Assembly: GCA_045629585.1 (NCBI GenBank)
Contig: JAZQRM010000092.1
Span: forward strand, 4,054 to 68,053
Source: Taishania sp045629585
GTDB taxonomy: Bacteria; Bacteroidota; Bacteroidia; Flavobacteriales_D; Crocinitomicaceae
DNA: 64,000 nucleotides
Direction of reading: 5' to 3'
Shown here: piece by piece, positions 51,401-59,576 of the stretch
Layout of the letters: each line of letters opens with the position of its first letter
Numbering within the stretch: position 1 is the first letter of the stretch
Notes under the pieces: model-generated
Told to the model about the DNA's origin: nothing
What the model saw: only the letters and a program-made list of their open reading frames with translations
The model's database searches: none
Made by a program: the position numbers and the translations under genes

Positions 51401-52814
51401 CAAGCTTAATCTGATGATTTCTTGCAAACTTAACCAAAGTCTGATTTACACGATTTTCATCTTCTTGATTATGACGCATGATTTCAATATACAAATCGTC
51501 ACCAAATAAGGATTTCCACCATAACAGGGATTCCTCGGCTTGTTTTTCACCAACGTTTAATATAAGATTGGGGACTTCACCGTATAAATTTCCCGTCAAA
51601 CAAATAATATCTTCATGATATTGTTCAATTAACTTTTTATCAATACGTGGAACGTAATAAGCTCCATCTGTATAAGCCTTAGAGGCTAATTTTATAATAT
51701 TAGAATAACCATTCCTGTTTTTCGCCAAAAGAACGATCTGATAACCATTATCTTTATTCTTTTTGTCGTACATATCACGACAAACATTAAACTCACAACC
51801 AATAATAGGTACGAGTTCATCTTTACCTGTATATTCTTCTCCGTTTTCAGTTGCAAGTCGTTTAGCCTCTTTTATGCCTTTATTATACCCCGCAACTTCC
51901 TTTTCAAAATGAAATGCGGCCATCATATTACCATTATCAGTTAGTGCTACCGCCGGCATATCATATTCGGCGGCTTGCTTAACCAATTGCTTAATTGTAA
52001 TAGTGGATTGTAAAACGGTAAACTGCGTATGATTATGTAAATGTGCAAACTTTGTATGCTTCAATTGCTCACGAGCAGCATCTTTATCGATATCTACACG
52101 TAGCGAATCCGATTTCTTTAGTTTGGCGGATTCTTCCTTTAGATTAACATGCTTTAATCCATATCTTCCGATTGGTTGGGGATTAAAACTTTTAAAATTT
52201 TCAATGTAACTTCCACCTTGCTGCAGTTGTTCCTCCGAAAACTGCTCCGTTCGAATCAATTCAAAGAAACAACGAGTTGTTGCTTCCACATCAGCTGTTG
52301 CATTGTGCGCTTCTGCAAACGGCTCCCCAAACAAAAATTCATGTAATTCGGTTAATGTTGGAAGTTTAAATTTACCTCCACGTCCTCCAGGAATTTTACA
52401 CAAACTAGCCGTAACCTCAGTACAGGTATCCAACACAGGCATTTGGTGCATTTGAGTTCCCTCTGCTAGCCGCACAAACTCACAACCAACAACATTTATA
52501 TCAAATCCGATATTTTGCCCGACAACAAATTTTGCAGAGCCAAGAGCTCTTTGAAATTCATCTAAAGCGAACTTCAAATCAACCCCTTGCTCAATTGCTA
52601 ATTCAGTGGAAATACCATGTATTTTCTCCGCATCATAAGGAATATCAAATCCATCTGGTCGAATTAAATAATCACTATGCTCAATTAAAGTACCTTTCTC
52701 GTCGTGTAATTGCCATGCAATTTGCACAACGCGAGGCCAATTATCCGTGTCTGTATAAGGAGAATTCCATCGTTTGGGCAAACCTGTGGTTTCAGTATCA
52801 AAAATGATATACAT
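48456..52814 (-). CDS. dnaE: Replicative DNA polymerase III alpha with N-terminal DnaQ exonuclease
   Basis: 1452 residues. Residues 1-185 form a DEDDh 3'-5' exonuclease: FDTETTGLP (Exo I), VGQNIGFDINV (Exo II), HNATADVEAT (Exo III, His and Asp). Then a PHP domain from about 255 (HLHNHTQFT; the TDHG motif reads TDNG), the polymerase with GPGRGSAAGSAVAYCTGIT and the catalytic aspartates in MPDIDIDF, the beta-binding and helix-hairpin-helix region, and an OB fold near 1260-1340. The fused proofreader and size mark it as the main replicase alpha. The other alpha at 1-1538 has no such domain. Confidence 0.96.
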   Translation of the reverse strand: MYIIFDTETTGLPKRWNSPYTDTDNWPRVVQIAWQLHDEKGTLIEHSDYLIRPDGFDIPYDAEKIHGISTELAIEQGVDLKFALDEFQRALGSAKFVVGQNIGFDINVVGCEFVRLAEGTQMHQMPVLDTCTEVTASLCKIPGGRGGKFKLPTLTELHEFLFGEPFAEAHNATADVEATTRCFFELIRTEQFSEEQLQQGGSYIENFKSFNPQPIGRYGLKHVNLKEESAKLKKSDSLRVDIDKDAAREQLKHTKFAHLHNHTQFTVLQSTITIKQLVKQAAEYDMPAVALTDNGNMMAAFHFEKEVAGYNKGIKEAKRLATENGEEYTGKDELVPIIGCEFNVCRDMYDKKNKDNGYQIVLLAKNRNGYSNIIKLASKAYTDGAYYVPRIDKKLIEQYHEDIICLTGNLYGEVPNLILNVGEKQAEESLLWWKSLFGDDLYIEIMRHNQEDENRVNQTLVKFARNHQIKLVATNNTFYLKKSDAEAHDVLLCVKDSELVKTPKGRGRGYRFGLENEEYYFKSPDEMKELFLDLPDAIENIQEIVDKCEHYGLARDVLLPAFDIPEEFQDPLDLEDGGKRGENNYLRHLTYVGAKKRYEEITDEIRERLDFELATIERTGYPGYFLIVQDFCQAARDMGVSVGPGRGSAAGSAVAYCTGITNVDPIKYDLLFERFLNPDRVSMPDIDIDFDDEGRGDVINWVIDKYGSNQVAQIITYGTMAAKSSIKDTARVLDLPLSEADRLAKLIPDLSLDKIFNLDDDSLAVKLKNNQDDINRAKELKRISEGHDLHAEVIRQARSLEGSIRNTGIHACGVIITPEDITNFVPVATAKDSTMYCTQFDNSVAESAGLLKMDFLGLKTLTLIKVACQNVKKGHGVDLDPDTFPIDDEKTYELFQRGETVGIFQYESPGMQKYMRDLKPTVFADLIAMNALYRPGPLEYIPSFIRRKLGEEPIEYDVAASEEYLKETYGITVYQEQVMLLSQKLAGFTKGEADTLRKAMGKKQKDVLDKMKPQFVKQAAEKGHPVDKLEKIWKDWEAFASYAFNKSHSTCYAWVAYQTAYLKAHYPAEYMASVLSNNMNDIKQVSFFMEECKRMGVVVLGPDVNESEYKFTVNSAGAIRFGLGAVKGLGHGPVDAIISDRIENGPYKSIFDFAQRVNLKNCNKKAFESLAYAGSFDAFGNYHRAQFFKEENNGRTFIETIIRYGAAFQENKNSAQVSMFGESTGVDIPEPQAPVCEEWNSLYKLNREKEVVGIFISGHPLDDFKLELEAFCNGTVDMLHNLEENAKKDLTIGCVITEVEHRVSTKGDPFGTVIVEDYTNSFKLFLWRENYLKFKHFLHPNMFIALKGNIDVPPRRANLEFLVNSIELLQDMREQKTNLLQLRLPARSLEQKLISDLNKLFLDNEGSCPISFVIYDSLEKIEVKMPSKIIKIDVNNKVINGLDEMGIEYELK

Positions 52815-53004
52815 TCTGTGAATTTATAAGGGAATATAAATTTAACTAATTTTTCTAAGCCCGTCAAACTAACCATCGATAACAATGCTATTAAAATGAT
52901 CGTTACTATTGTCTACTGTTAAAAAATCTAAACAAAAGAAATTAACTAGCTGCAATTCTATAAATTGAATAAAAATCGCAGTATTAATATTTAATCTCTA
53001 TAAA

Positions 53005-53256
53005 ATGGGAATTCTAGGAACTTTAATCGTAGGCGCTATAGCAGGCTGGTTAGGAAGTACACTTTACAAAGGAAGCGGACTTGGCTTATTCGGCAATATT
53101 ATAATAGGAATAATAGGAGCATTTATTGGCTATTGGTTCCTTGGGTTAATCGGCGTAAACCTTGGGGCTGGATTTTGGGGCTTTGTAGCCACAGGAGCTA
53201 TTGGAGCAATAATTATTCTTTTTGTAATCAATCTTATAGTACCAAAAAGATCATAA
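53005..53256 (+). CDS. GlsB/YeaQ/YmgE-family membrane protein
   Basis: 83 residues, almost all hydrophobic and Gly-rich, with three membrane segments (about 2-18, 27-48, 54-78) and a basic end (PKRS). This is the transglycosylase-associated protein family, often stress-induced, with no known activity. Alone, with a strong terminator after it. Confidence 0.88.
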   Translation: MGILGTLIVGAIAGWLGSTLYKGSGLGLFGNIIIGIIGAFIGYWFLGLIGVNLGAGFWGFVATGAIGAIIILFVINLIVPKRS

Positions 53257-53276
53257 TCAAAAATTCTAAGGAAATT

Positions 53277-53312
53277 AAAGCGAAGTGAGTATGATATTCA
53301 CTCCGCTTTTTT
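53277..53312. terminator. Bidirectional terminator
   Basis: Stem AAAGCG-A-AGTGA / TCACT-C-CGCTTT with an 8-9 nt loop and a T run, between convergent genes. Confidence 0.8.
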
Positions 53313-53677
53313 TATTTGATGTAAACTTTAAATCTCAACACCAATTCTTTCTTAGGCAAATTGGTATTGATAATTATCACCCTATCTTGTAAACCATACT
53401 TTCCATTAGAATCAAACTCCATTGGGATACTTACGGTCTGTCCTTTCAAAATAGGGTCTTTAGGCAATACAACTTTTGTACATGGACAACCGACATTATA
53501 GCTATTCAATATTAAAGGTTGCGTCCCCTCATTGGTGATTTTAAAGACATGCTTCAATATAGTACCTTCTGTAATCTTCTCAAATTTCACAGTGGCTTTA
53601 TCAACAACAGCTTTAGGTTGTGACCAGCTACAAAAGCAAGTTACACAAACAAACAGGAATAAAATAAAAATTTTCAT
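53312..53677 (-). CDS. DUF1573 protein, secreted (121 aa)
   Basis: Signal peptide to about residue 19 (CSWSQ), then one DUF1573 immunoglobulin-like domain: FKITNEGTQPLILNS, CPCTKVVLP and VSIPMEFDSNGKYG. The Cys-x-Cys takes the place of the SCGC of the longer homologue upstream. Probably periplasmic or surface. No activity is known for the family. It is separated from its paralogue by a terminator. Confidence 0.85.
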   Translation of the reverse strand: MKIFILFLFVCVTCFCSWSQPKAVVDKATVKFEKITEGTILKHVFKITNEGTQPLILNSYNVGCPCTKVVLPKDPILKGQTVSIPMEFDSNGKYGLQDRVIIINTNLPKKELVLRFKVYIK

Positions 53678-53682
53678 AATGC

Positions 53683-53711
53683 AAAAAAAAATCCCGCATT
53701 AAGCGGGATTT
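53683..53711 (-). terminator. Terminator after the larger DUF1573 gene
   Basis: Stem AAATCCCGC/GCGGGATTT (53689-53697 with 53703-53711) with a T run on the minus strand. Confidence 0.9.
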
Positions 53712-53732
53712 CAAATATAATTAGATTGACAA

Positions 53733-54164
53733 TTACTTGTTCATTGGTCCTGAATTATTCTCAGGCATTCCAGTTTCTGGTTTTGGACCAACTTCTCCTT
53801 TAATACGAATGATTTTTGTATCAGAATCAGCAGAATTTGAAGAAATTGTAACTGTTTTATTAATTAAACCTGGGCGTTTAGTGTCGTAAGTTACTTTTAT
53901 ACTCCCTTTTGCTCCTGGCGCAACAGGCTCCTTAGTAAACTCAGGAACTGTACATCCACAAGATGCTTTTGCAGCAGACAATACTAAAGGTGCGTTTCCT
54001 GAATTTTTAAACTCAAAAATTGCTGTACCATCAGCACCATATTTAATATTACCATAATCATGAGTTTCTTTCAAAAACTCTAAATAAGGTCCATTCTTAA
54101 CTTCTTGTGCAAAAGCTCCACCAGCAACCGCTGTCATTAGTAAGGAGAATAATAATTTTTTCAT
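53733..54164 (-). CDS. DUF1573 protein, secreted (143 aa)
   Basis: Signal peptide MKKLLFSLLMTAVAGGAFAQ, then the DUF1573 domain (HDYGNIKYGADGTAIFEFKN, ASCGCTVPE, KVTYDTKRPG). A Pro/Asn-rich tail ends the protein. Ig-like fold, probably periplasmic or on the surface. A full promoter stands upstream (TTG, 20 nt, TATATTTG). Function unknown. It and the shorter neighbour are likely an old duplication. Confidence 0.87.
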   Translation of the reverse strand: MKKLLFSLLMTAVAGGAFAQEVKNGPYLEFLKETHDYGNIKYGADGTAIFEFKNSGNAPLVLSAAKASCGCTVPEFTKEPVAPGAKGSIKVTYDTKRPGLINKTVTISSNSADSDTKIIRIKGEVGPKPETGMPENNSGPMNK

Positions 54165-54186
54165 AATTCTTTATAGTTTATAAATT

Positions 54187-54217
54187 CAAATATAATTTTG
54201 TATATAAAATCGTACAA
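54187..54217 (-). promoter_or_regulatory. Promoter of the larger DUF1573 gene
   Basis: Minus strand TTG (54217-54215), 20 nt, TATATTTG (54194-54187), 22 nt before the ATG. Confidence 0.65.
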
Positions 54218-54236
54218 TACATTAACTAACTTTTAA

Positions 54237-54782
54237 CTATTTTTCCGTTAATGATTGTTCTAAGATAAGAAATTTGTCAAATGGTACATGTAACATTAAC
54301 AACCTTTTATCTATCATATCTTTTTCATCAACTTCTATGCCAGAATTTTCATTCAAATAAATTTGATAATATTTTCTAACCATTGAAGTATCGCGAGGTT
54401 GCTTTTCGGCGTCATACATATATGCAACACTCTTTAAAACCATAGCTCTATTTACATACTCTGGATAATCTTCAATCACTCGCACACCATATTTTAATGA
54501 CTTCTCTAAATCACGCTGTGCACTAGATAGCATATGAATACGATCCATATAAGTCGCTGCCATTGGATGTTGAGGCGCTTCTGTAACGGCGTCTTCCAAC
54601 AAAACAACATAATTCTGTAGCAAAACCTCTGAATGCTCGTGTGTTAAAGGGTTGCGAATCATGTTAGCCAATGAATCTTCATAAGCAGCAATCCGTTGCT
54701 CTACCTCCGCATCTAGTTCCGTATTACCTCCGCAGGATAGAACCAAAATAGATGATAATAATCCTAAAAATATCTTCTTCAT
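54237..54782 (-). CDS. Lipoprotein with helical-repeat-like body (181 aa)
   Basis: Lipoprotein signal MKKIFLGLLSSILVLSC with the lipid Cys at 17. The rest is helical, with two stretches reminiscent of tetratricopeptide repeats (HPMAATYMDRIHMLSS, and DYPEYVNRAMVLKSVAYMYD), but no full TPR consensus. It starts 3 nt after def on the same strand, so the two are co-transcribed. No named family was recognised. Likely envelope-anchored; role unknown. Confidence 0.7.
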   Translation of the reverse strand: MKKIFLGLLSSILVLSCGGNTELDAEVEQRIAAYEDSLANMIRNPLTHEHSEVLLQNYVVLLEDAVTEAPQHPMAATYMDRIHMLSSAQRDLEKSLKYGVRVIEDYPEYVNRAMVLKSVAYMYDAEKQPRDTSMVRKYYQIYLNENSGIEVDEKDMIDKRLLMLHVPFDKFLILEQSLTEK

Positions 54783-54785
54783 GCC

Positions 54786-55382
54786 TTATCTACCTTTTTT
54801 GGCTAGTGGAAACTTCATTTTATAATCAACATTCACCTCTCCCTTAGAAATATTTTGCAATTTCTTTTGAATCATACGCTTCTTTAAAGAACCTAAATGA
54901 TCGGTAAACAAAATACCTTCTATATGATCGTACTCATGCTGTATGATACGTGCTTTGTAACCCGAAAACTGCTCTTCTTGCAAGACCCAATTTTCATCAT
55001 AATAAGAAATGGTGATCGTCTCCTTACGAAAAACTTCTTCTCGAACTTTAGGAATAGAAAGACACCCTTCAAAAAACCCCCACTTCTCCCCTTCTTCTTC
55101 TTCAATAATTGGATTGATAAAAACTTTTTTAAACCCTTCCATTCCTTCTGCACGTGGATCATACTCATCATCCTCATCTTGTTCCGCAAATGGTGAACCA
55201 TCAACAACAAATAAACGTATCCCCAAACCAACTTGTGGAGCTGCTAAACCCACACCTTGTGCCTCGTACATGGTCTCAAACATATTCGCTATCAACTCAT
55301 TTAATTTTGGATAATCTTTATCTATTTCTTGTGCTTCTTTCTTCAACACAGGATCTCCGTATGCAACAATTGGTAAAATCAT
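54786..55382 (-). CDS. def: Peptide deformylase
   Basis: 198 residues. Removes the formyl group from new proteins. All three motifs are present: GVGLAAPQVG (I), FEGCLSIP (II, metal Cys) and QHEYDHIEG (III, HExxH metal and catalytic residues). An acidic insert (DEDDEYDPRAEG) near residues 82-95 is longer than in E. coli. First gene of a pair with the lipoprotein downstream; a TACTTTTG box lies just ahead. Confidence 0.96.
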   Translation of the reverse strand: MILPIVAYGDPVLKKEAQEIDKDYPKLNELIANMFETMYEAQGVGLAAPQVGLGIRLFVVDGSPFAEQDEDDEYDPRAEGMEGFKKVFINPIIEEEEGEKWGFFEGCLSIPKVREEVFRKETITISYYDENWVLQEEQFSGYKARIIQHEYDHIEGILFTDHLGSLKKRMIQKKLQNISKGEVNVDYKMKFPLAKKGR

Positions 55383-55399
55383 AGTATTTTATTGTAACG

Positions 55400-55407
55400 C
55401 AAAAGTA
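55400..55407 (-). promoter_or_regulatory. Promoter -7 box of def
   Basis: Minus-strand TACTTTTG, 17 nt before the def ATG. Confidence 0.5.
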
Positions 55408-55601
55408 ATCATTTGAAGTGAAAATAAAATGGTTAAAAGGAAACAAAACCACTTAAAACACTTAAGATTGTGTTAATTCACAAAATGTTTTGTTAAATGT
55501 CACATTTAGTTTTTTTTTGTTAAAAAAACAACGCCGCTCAAAAACTCAGGTAACTTTCCCTATAAAAAAACGTTATTATTCCTAAATGACCAACTCTACT
55601 T

Positions 55602-58367
55602 ATGAATCGTTTACTTACCATCTTGATATTTTTTGGTTTTAATATATTTACGATTATACATGCTCAAGAACAGTTCATGCAAATCAAGGGAACAATTATA
55701 GACTCGACACTTGAAAAACAAATCGTATTCGCGAAAGCATTTTTAATTAAAAGCCAAGACTCTACCATTATTACTTATAAAACAACCGATCGAACAGGGA
55801 GTTTCGAATTCAATATCCCAATTGATACCGTTCGTTTAATTATTAACCACCCAAAATTTGACGAAAAAGAATTTCTAATAGTCGGCTCTAATGAACAAAA
55901 CACGTTTGACCTAGGTGAAATTTACCCTCCTGAAAAAGGAAAAGGATTAGACGAAGTTATCATTCTAGCGTTTAAAGACCCCATATATTTCAAAGGTGAT
56001 ACTTTAGTTTATGTGGCTGATTCTTTTAAAACCCGTCCAAACGCTGTGGTGGAAGATCTTTTAAAACGTTTACCAGGTGTAAAAGTGGAAAAAGATGGTT
56101 CGATTAAAGTGCAAGGAAAAGAGGTGAAAAAAGTATTAGTGGATGGAGATGAATTTTTTGGTTCTGACGCAACACTCGCCACTCGTAACCTTTCTGCTAA
56201 TTCCATTCAAACGGTCGAAGTTTACGAAAAAGAAGAAGTCGGAAGCACCAGTGCGGACGATAAAATTCAAGTGCTCGACTTAAAACTAAAAGACGAATTC
56301 AAAAAAGGATATTTTGGAGAAGTTGCTTTGGGATCTGACTTCACGCACTATCACGAAGGAAAAGTGTTCGCCAATTATTTCACGCAAAAAACCAAAATTT
56401 CTATTTTCGGAATGGGCGCTAACACTTTAGAATCGGCTATTTCTTGGTCGCAAGCCAATCAATATGGATTGGATCACCTCAATGCTTATCAGTACGATTC
56501 TGAATCAGATTCTTGGCAACAAAACGAAAACAATTTTGATGGAGAAAGAGGTTTCCCGGTTTTATACAGAACGGGAGCATTGTACAATGGGCAACTTTCT
56601 AAAAAAATTACCATTAACGCGAATTATACGTACACTGAATTTCAATTACGTATAAAAACCGAAACAAGAAATCAATTTCGATTTATTGACACCACCTATT
56701 ACAACAATAGTACAACGGAATCAACCTCAAAAACCAAACAACATTTGGCCAATTTATCGTTGACTTATAAAATAGACTCTACAACAACCTTAACCTTTAA
56801 ACCACGCTTTTTACACCAAAATGAAGCAAGTAATTCGAATAATCTTTTTTCCTTTTCTAATGAAAACAACATTCGAACACGAACAGGTAACAACATCCAA
56901 GAAAACAACAAAATAGGGTTCAATATCAAAACTCCTCTAATTTTAGAAAAACTGTTTCAAAAGAAAAATCGAAAATTTATTCTGACCAATAATTTCACTT
57001 ATGATAAAGCTGACAAAAATGGTGTTTTAAAATACGACGATGAAAATGAGCAACCTGGATTCGGTAATCTGCAAATTGATCAACACAAATCTGGTAACAC
57101 ATCCATCGTTTCGAATTTAACACAAGCGACTTTTTTAGAACCTTTCACAAAACACATAAAAGTTGCTTTTAAACTGGAACATTTTTTCACAAAAAATCAA
57201 GATAATATCTTATCATACAATCCAGAAAATGGAGTTTATGACATCCTCGATTCATTAACATCCAATCAGTTTCAATCGCTAAAAAACAAATCGACAGCTG
57301 GTGCTCAATTTATCTACGAGAAGAAAAAGAATAAATTACAAATCGGGGTTGACGGAAGTTATATTTCAACGCAAAACGCAAATTTGATTAACAATAACAC
57401 AATCAATCAAAAGCAATTTTTTATTTTACCCAACATGCGATACATTTGGTCGATTAGCAAAACAAGTCAACTTAACACAAGTATTAAAACGAATACCAAC
57501 CTACCAACCAACGTTTTTTTACAACCGATTTACAACAATACCAACCCTAACTTTATCAGTTTAGGATCTCCGGATTTAAAACCCAGTTATTCGGTAAGCA
57601 CTAACAATTACTATTACATTTTCAAATCATCTACAGGCTATCAATCATCCGTTTACATGAATGCAGTATATAGCTATAATGCGTTTGTAAGTGACATTCA
57701 ATTTGATAATCAAGGCCGCCAATTTTCATCCTATTACAATAAAGACAAATTTGATTACAGTTCTATTGGCGCCAACTTCCGCATACCATTCTTCAAACGA
57801 ATCTTGTCACTTGACCCTTCATTTGGCTATTCCAACAACCTTGTGATTGGACGAATTAACGGTTTAGAAAACAAAACATTTGTAAATCGATTAGACCCTG
57901 GTTTAGAATTATCTGCTAACACCGACTTCCTTTACATAAGCATTGGCTCTAAATATTCGTATGCTATTCGACAAAACAAAAATAGTTTTACCGATAACAT
58001 CGTCAATGCTACATGGGTACACACCGCAGAAGCCGAATTTTATCTTCCAAAGGAAATCGAATTGGGTATTTCGTACGTAGTTACACAATACAACAACTTG
58101 GCTCAATCTTTTAACATCACCCGTCAAATTTTAAGCGCGCGCATAGAAGTTCCATTAGGTAAGCATAAAAATTATATCATAACAGCGCAAGTTCATGATT
58201 TATTGAATCAAAATCAGTTTGTGAGTCGTTACAATACCATCAATCAAATTTCGGATACTCGAACCAATTCCATTGGACGTTATTATTTATTGCGCTTCAC
58301 TTATAAGTTCAATAGTACTTACAAGAAAAATAAAGAAAATGAAAACAATCTGGATACTGATCATTAA
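55602..58367 (+). CDS. Large outer-membrane beta-barrel protein (TonB-receptor-like)
   Basis: 921 residues. Signal peptide to about residue 22 (IIHAQ), a carboxypeptidase-regulatory-like beta domain (IKGTIIDSTLEKQIVFAKAF), then a plug-like region (VVEDLLKRLPGVKVEKDGSI, KKVLVDGDEFFGSD) and a long barrel. It resembles the outer-membrane beta-barrel family that looks like TonB receptors but often lacks a clear TonB box. A GLPGLI protein overlaps its 3' end by 29 bases, a frequent pairing in this phylum. Ligand unknown. Confidence 0.85.
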   Translation: MNRLLTILIFFGFNIFTIIHAQEQFMQIKGTIIDSTLEKQIVFAKAFLIKSQDSTIITYKTTDRTGSFEFNIPIDTVRLIINHPKFDEKEFLIVGSNEQNTFDLGEIYPPEKGKGLDEVIILAFKDPIYFKGDTLVYVADSFKTRPNAVVEDLLKRLPGVKVEKDGSIKVQGKEVKKVLVDGDEFFGSDATLATRNLSANSIQTVEVYEKEEVGSTSADDKIQVLDLKLKDEFKKGYFGEVALGSDFTHYHEGKVFANYFTQKTKISIFGMGANTLESAISWSQANQYGLDHLNAYQYDSESDSWQQNENNFDGERGFPVLYRTGALYNGQLSKKITINANYTYTEFQLRIKTETRNQFRFIDTTYYNNSTTESTSKTKQHLANLSLTYKIDSTTTLTFKPRFLHQNEASNSNNLFSFSNENNIRTRTGNNIQENNKIGFNIKTPLILEKLFQKKNRKFILTNNFTYDKADKNGVLKYDDENEQPGFGNLQIDQHKSGNTSIVSNLTQATFLEPFTKHIKVAFKLEHFFTKNQDNILSYNPENGVYDILDSLTSNQFQSLKNKSTAGAQFIYEKKKNKLQIGVDGSYISTQNANLINNNTINQKQFFILPNMRYIWSISKTSQLNTSIKTNTNLPTNVFLQPIYNNTNPNFISLGSPDLKPSYSVSTNNYYYIFKSSTGYQSSVYMNAVYSYNAFVSDIQFDNQGRQFSSYYNKDKFDYSSIGANFRIPFFKRILSLDPSFGYSNNLVIGRINGLENKTFVNRLDPGLELSANTDFLYISIGSKYSYAIRQNKNSFTDNIVNATWVHTAEAEFYLPKEIELGISYVVTQYNNLAQSFNITRQILSARIEVPLGKHKNYIITAQVHDLLNQNQFVSRYNTINQISDTRTNSIGRYYLLRFTYKFNSTYKKNKENENNLDTDH

Positions 58368-59079
58368 TTGCTTTTTGTCACTCCATTTATTTGGACAAAT
58401 ATCTCAAGGGGTAATTACTTTTGAGCGCACTATAAATATTTACAAAAAATATAAAGATTATAAGGATATCAAAAAATGGATTCCGGAGAAAGACAAATAC
58501 CGTAAGGACATATATGAATTGCATTTTAACGATACCTTAAGCGTGTTTTTTCCAACGATTGAAACAGAAACAAACACATGGACAGCTTCCTGTAACACCG
58601 TTACAATGTATCCCAATCAAAAAATATACGAAGCCAAACAACATTTCAATTTAGATGAACTTTTAGTCCTTGATTCCATACCCCATCGCACTTGGAAACT
58701 CACGAACAAATGGCGCAAAATTTTAGATTACGATTGCCGACAAGCCGTCTATCAATTCGATGATACCATTCGGATTTACGCTTGGTTTACTCCAGCCATC
58801 GCTCCAAGCATTGGTCCTGAAACCATGTGGGATTTACCTGGCGGAATTTTAGGTCTTGCTTTAGAAGATGGAAGCATTACCTATTTTGCTACAAAAGTAG
58901 AAAGTAAGCCGCTTGATTGGATCAATACCAAACAACGCTTTAATACTAAAAAAGCAAAATCAAAAGCCGAACATCGCATTGCAATTCTTGGAAAAGAAAA
59001 GGAAAAACCAAACGAAAAGAAAGAAAAAAATGGTTCTAATTGGATGGAGGAAGAACTTCGAGATACCTTTATGTTCTAA
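58339..59079 (+). CDS. GLPGLI-family protein
   Basis: 246 residues from the ATG at 58339, giving a signal peptide MKTIWILIINCFLSLHLFGQ; in-frame codons further upstream lie deep within the barrel gene. The family motif is degenerate: GPETMWDLPGGILGLALED against the usual GPxxFxGLPGLIL. The C-terminus is Lys/Glu-rich. The family has no known function, is secreted, and often sits beside an outer-membrane receptor, as here. It overlaps the barrel gene by 29 bases and ruvX (convergent) by four. Confidence 0.83.
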   Translation: MKTIWILIINCFLSLHLFGQISQGVITFERTINIYKKYKDYKDIKKWIPEKDKYRKDIYELHFNDTLSVFFPTIETETNTWTASCNTVTMYPNQKIYEAKQHFNLDELLVLDSIPHRTWKLTNKWRKILDYDCRQAVYQFDDTIRIYAWFTPAIAPSIGPETMWDLPGGILGLALEDGSITYFATKVESKPLDWINTKQRFNTKKAKSKAEHRIAILGKEKEKPNEKKEKNGSNWMEEELRDTFMF

Positions 59080-59489
59080 ATAAGATTACCTATATATTCT
59101 TGTAAAATAATAGCTGCCGAAACTTTGTCAATCATTCCTTTTTGTTGACGGTCTTTTTTCTTCATTCCACCTTGAATCATCGCATCTAATGCCATTTTTG
59201 AGGTAAATCGTTCGTCGTGTAAATCAATCTTAACATTGGGGAATTGCTTCTCAAGCGCCTCCTTTAGTAAATAAACATTTTGAGTTACATGCGAATCAGA
59301 ACCATCCATGCGTTTGGGCTCGCCTAAAACAATAATATCAATATTATCTTTTTCAACCAACCGAATCAAGACATTCATCAGTTCTTTAGAATCTACCGTA
59401 TCCAAAGGTGTTGCAATAATGCGCAATTCATCTGTAATTGCAAGTCCACAACGTTTTAATCCAAAATCAATTGATAAGATTCTCCCCAT
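59076..59489 (-). CDS. ruvX: Putative pre-16S rRNA nuclease / Holliday junction resolvase-like
   Basis: 137 residues, YqgF/RuvX family. RNase H-like fold with the N-terminal acidic site (RILSIDFGLKRCGLAI), the Glu in VLGEPKRMDGS, and the C-terminal DERFTSKMA with a final Asp in MIDKVSAAIIL. In E. coli the protein matures the 16S rRNA 5' end. Alone on this strand; the 3' end overlaps the GLPGLI gene by 4 bases. Confidence 0.93.
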   Translation of the reverse strand: MGRILSIDFGLKRCGLAITDELRIIATPLDTVDSKELMNVLIRLVEKDNIDIIVLGEPKRMDGSDSHVTQNVYLLKEALEKQFPNVKIDLHDERFTSKMALDAMIQGGMKKKDRQQKGMIDKVSAAIILQEYIGNLI

Positions 59490-59546
59490 TCTACAAATTT
59501 AAGATTTCGTTTAATATTTAACTAAAAAACAATACAATGAAATCGT

Positions 59547-59554
59547 TATCTTTG
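59547..59554 (+). promoter_or_regulatory. Promoter -7 box of dapD
   Basis: TATCTTTG, 22 nt before the ATG at 59577. Confidence 0.5.
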
Positions 59555-59576
59555 GGAAAAAGAAATTATCATCAAT

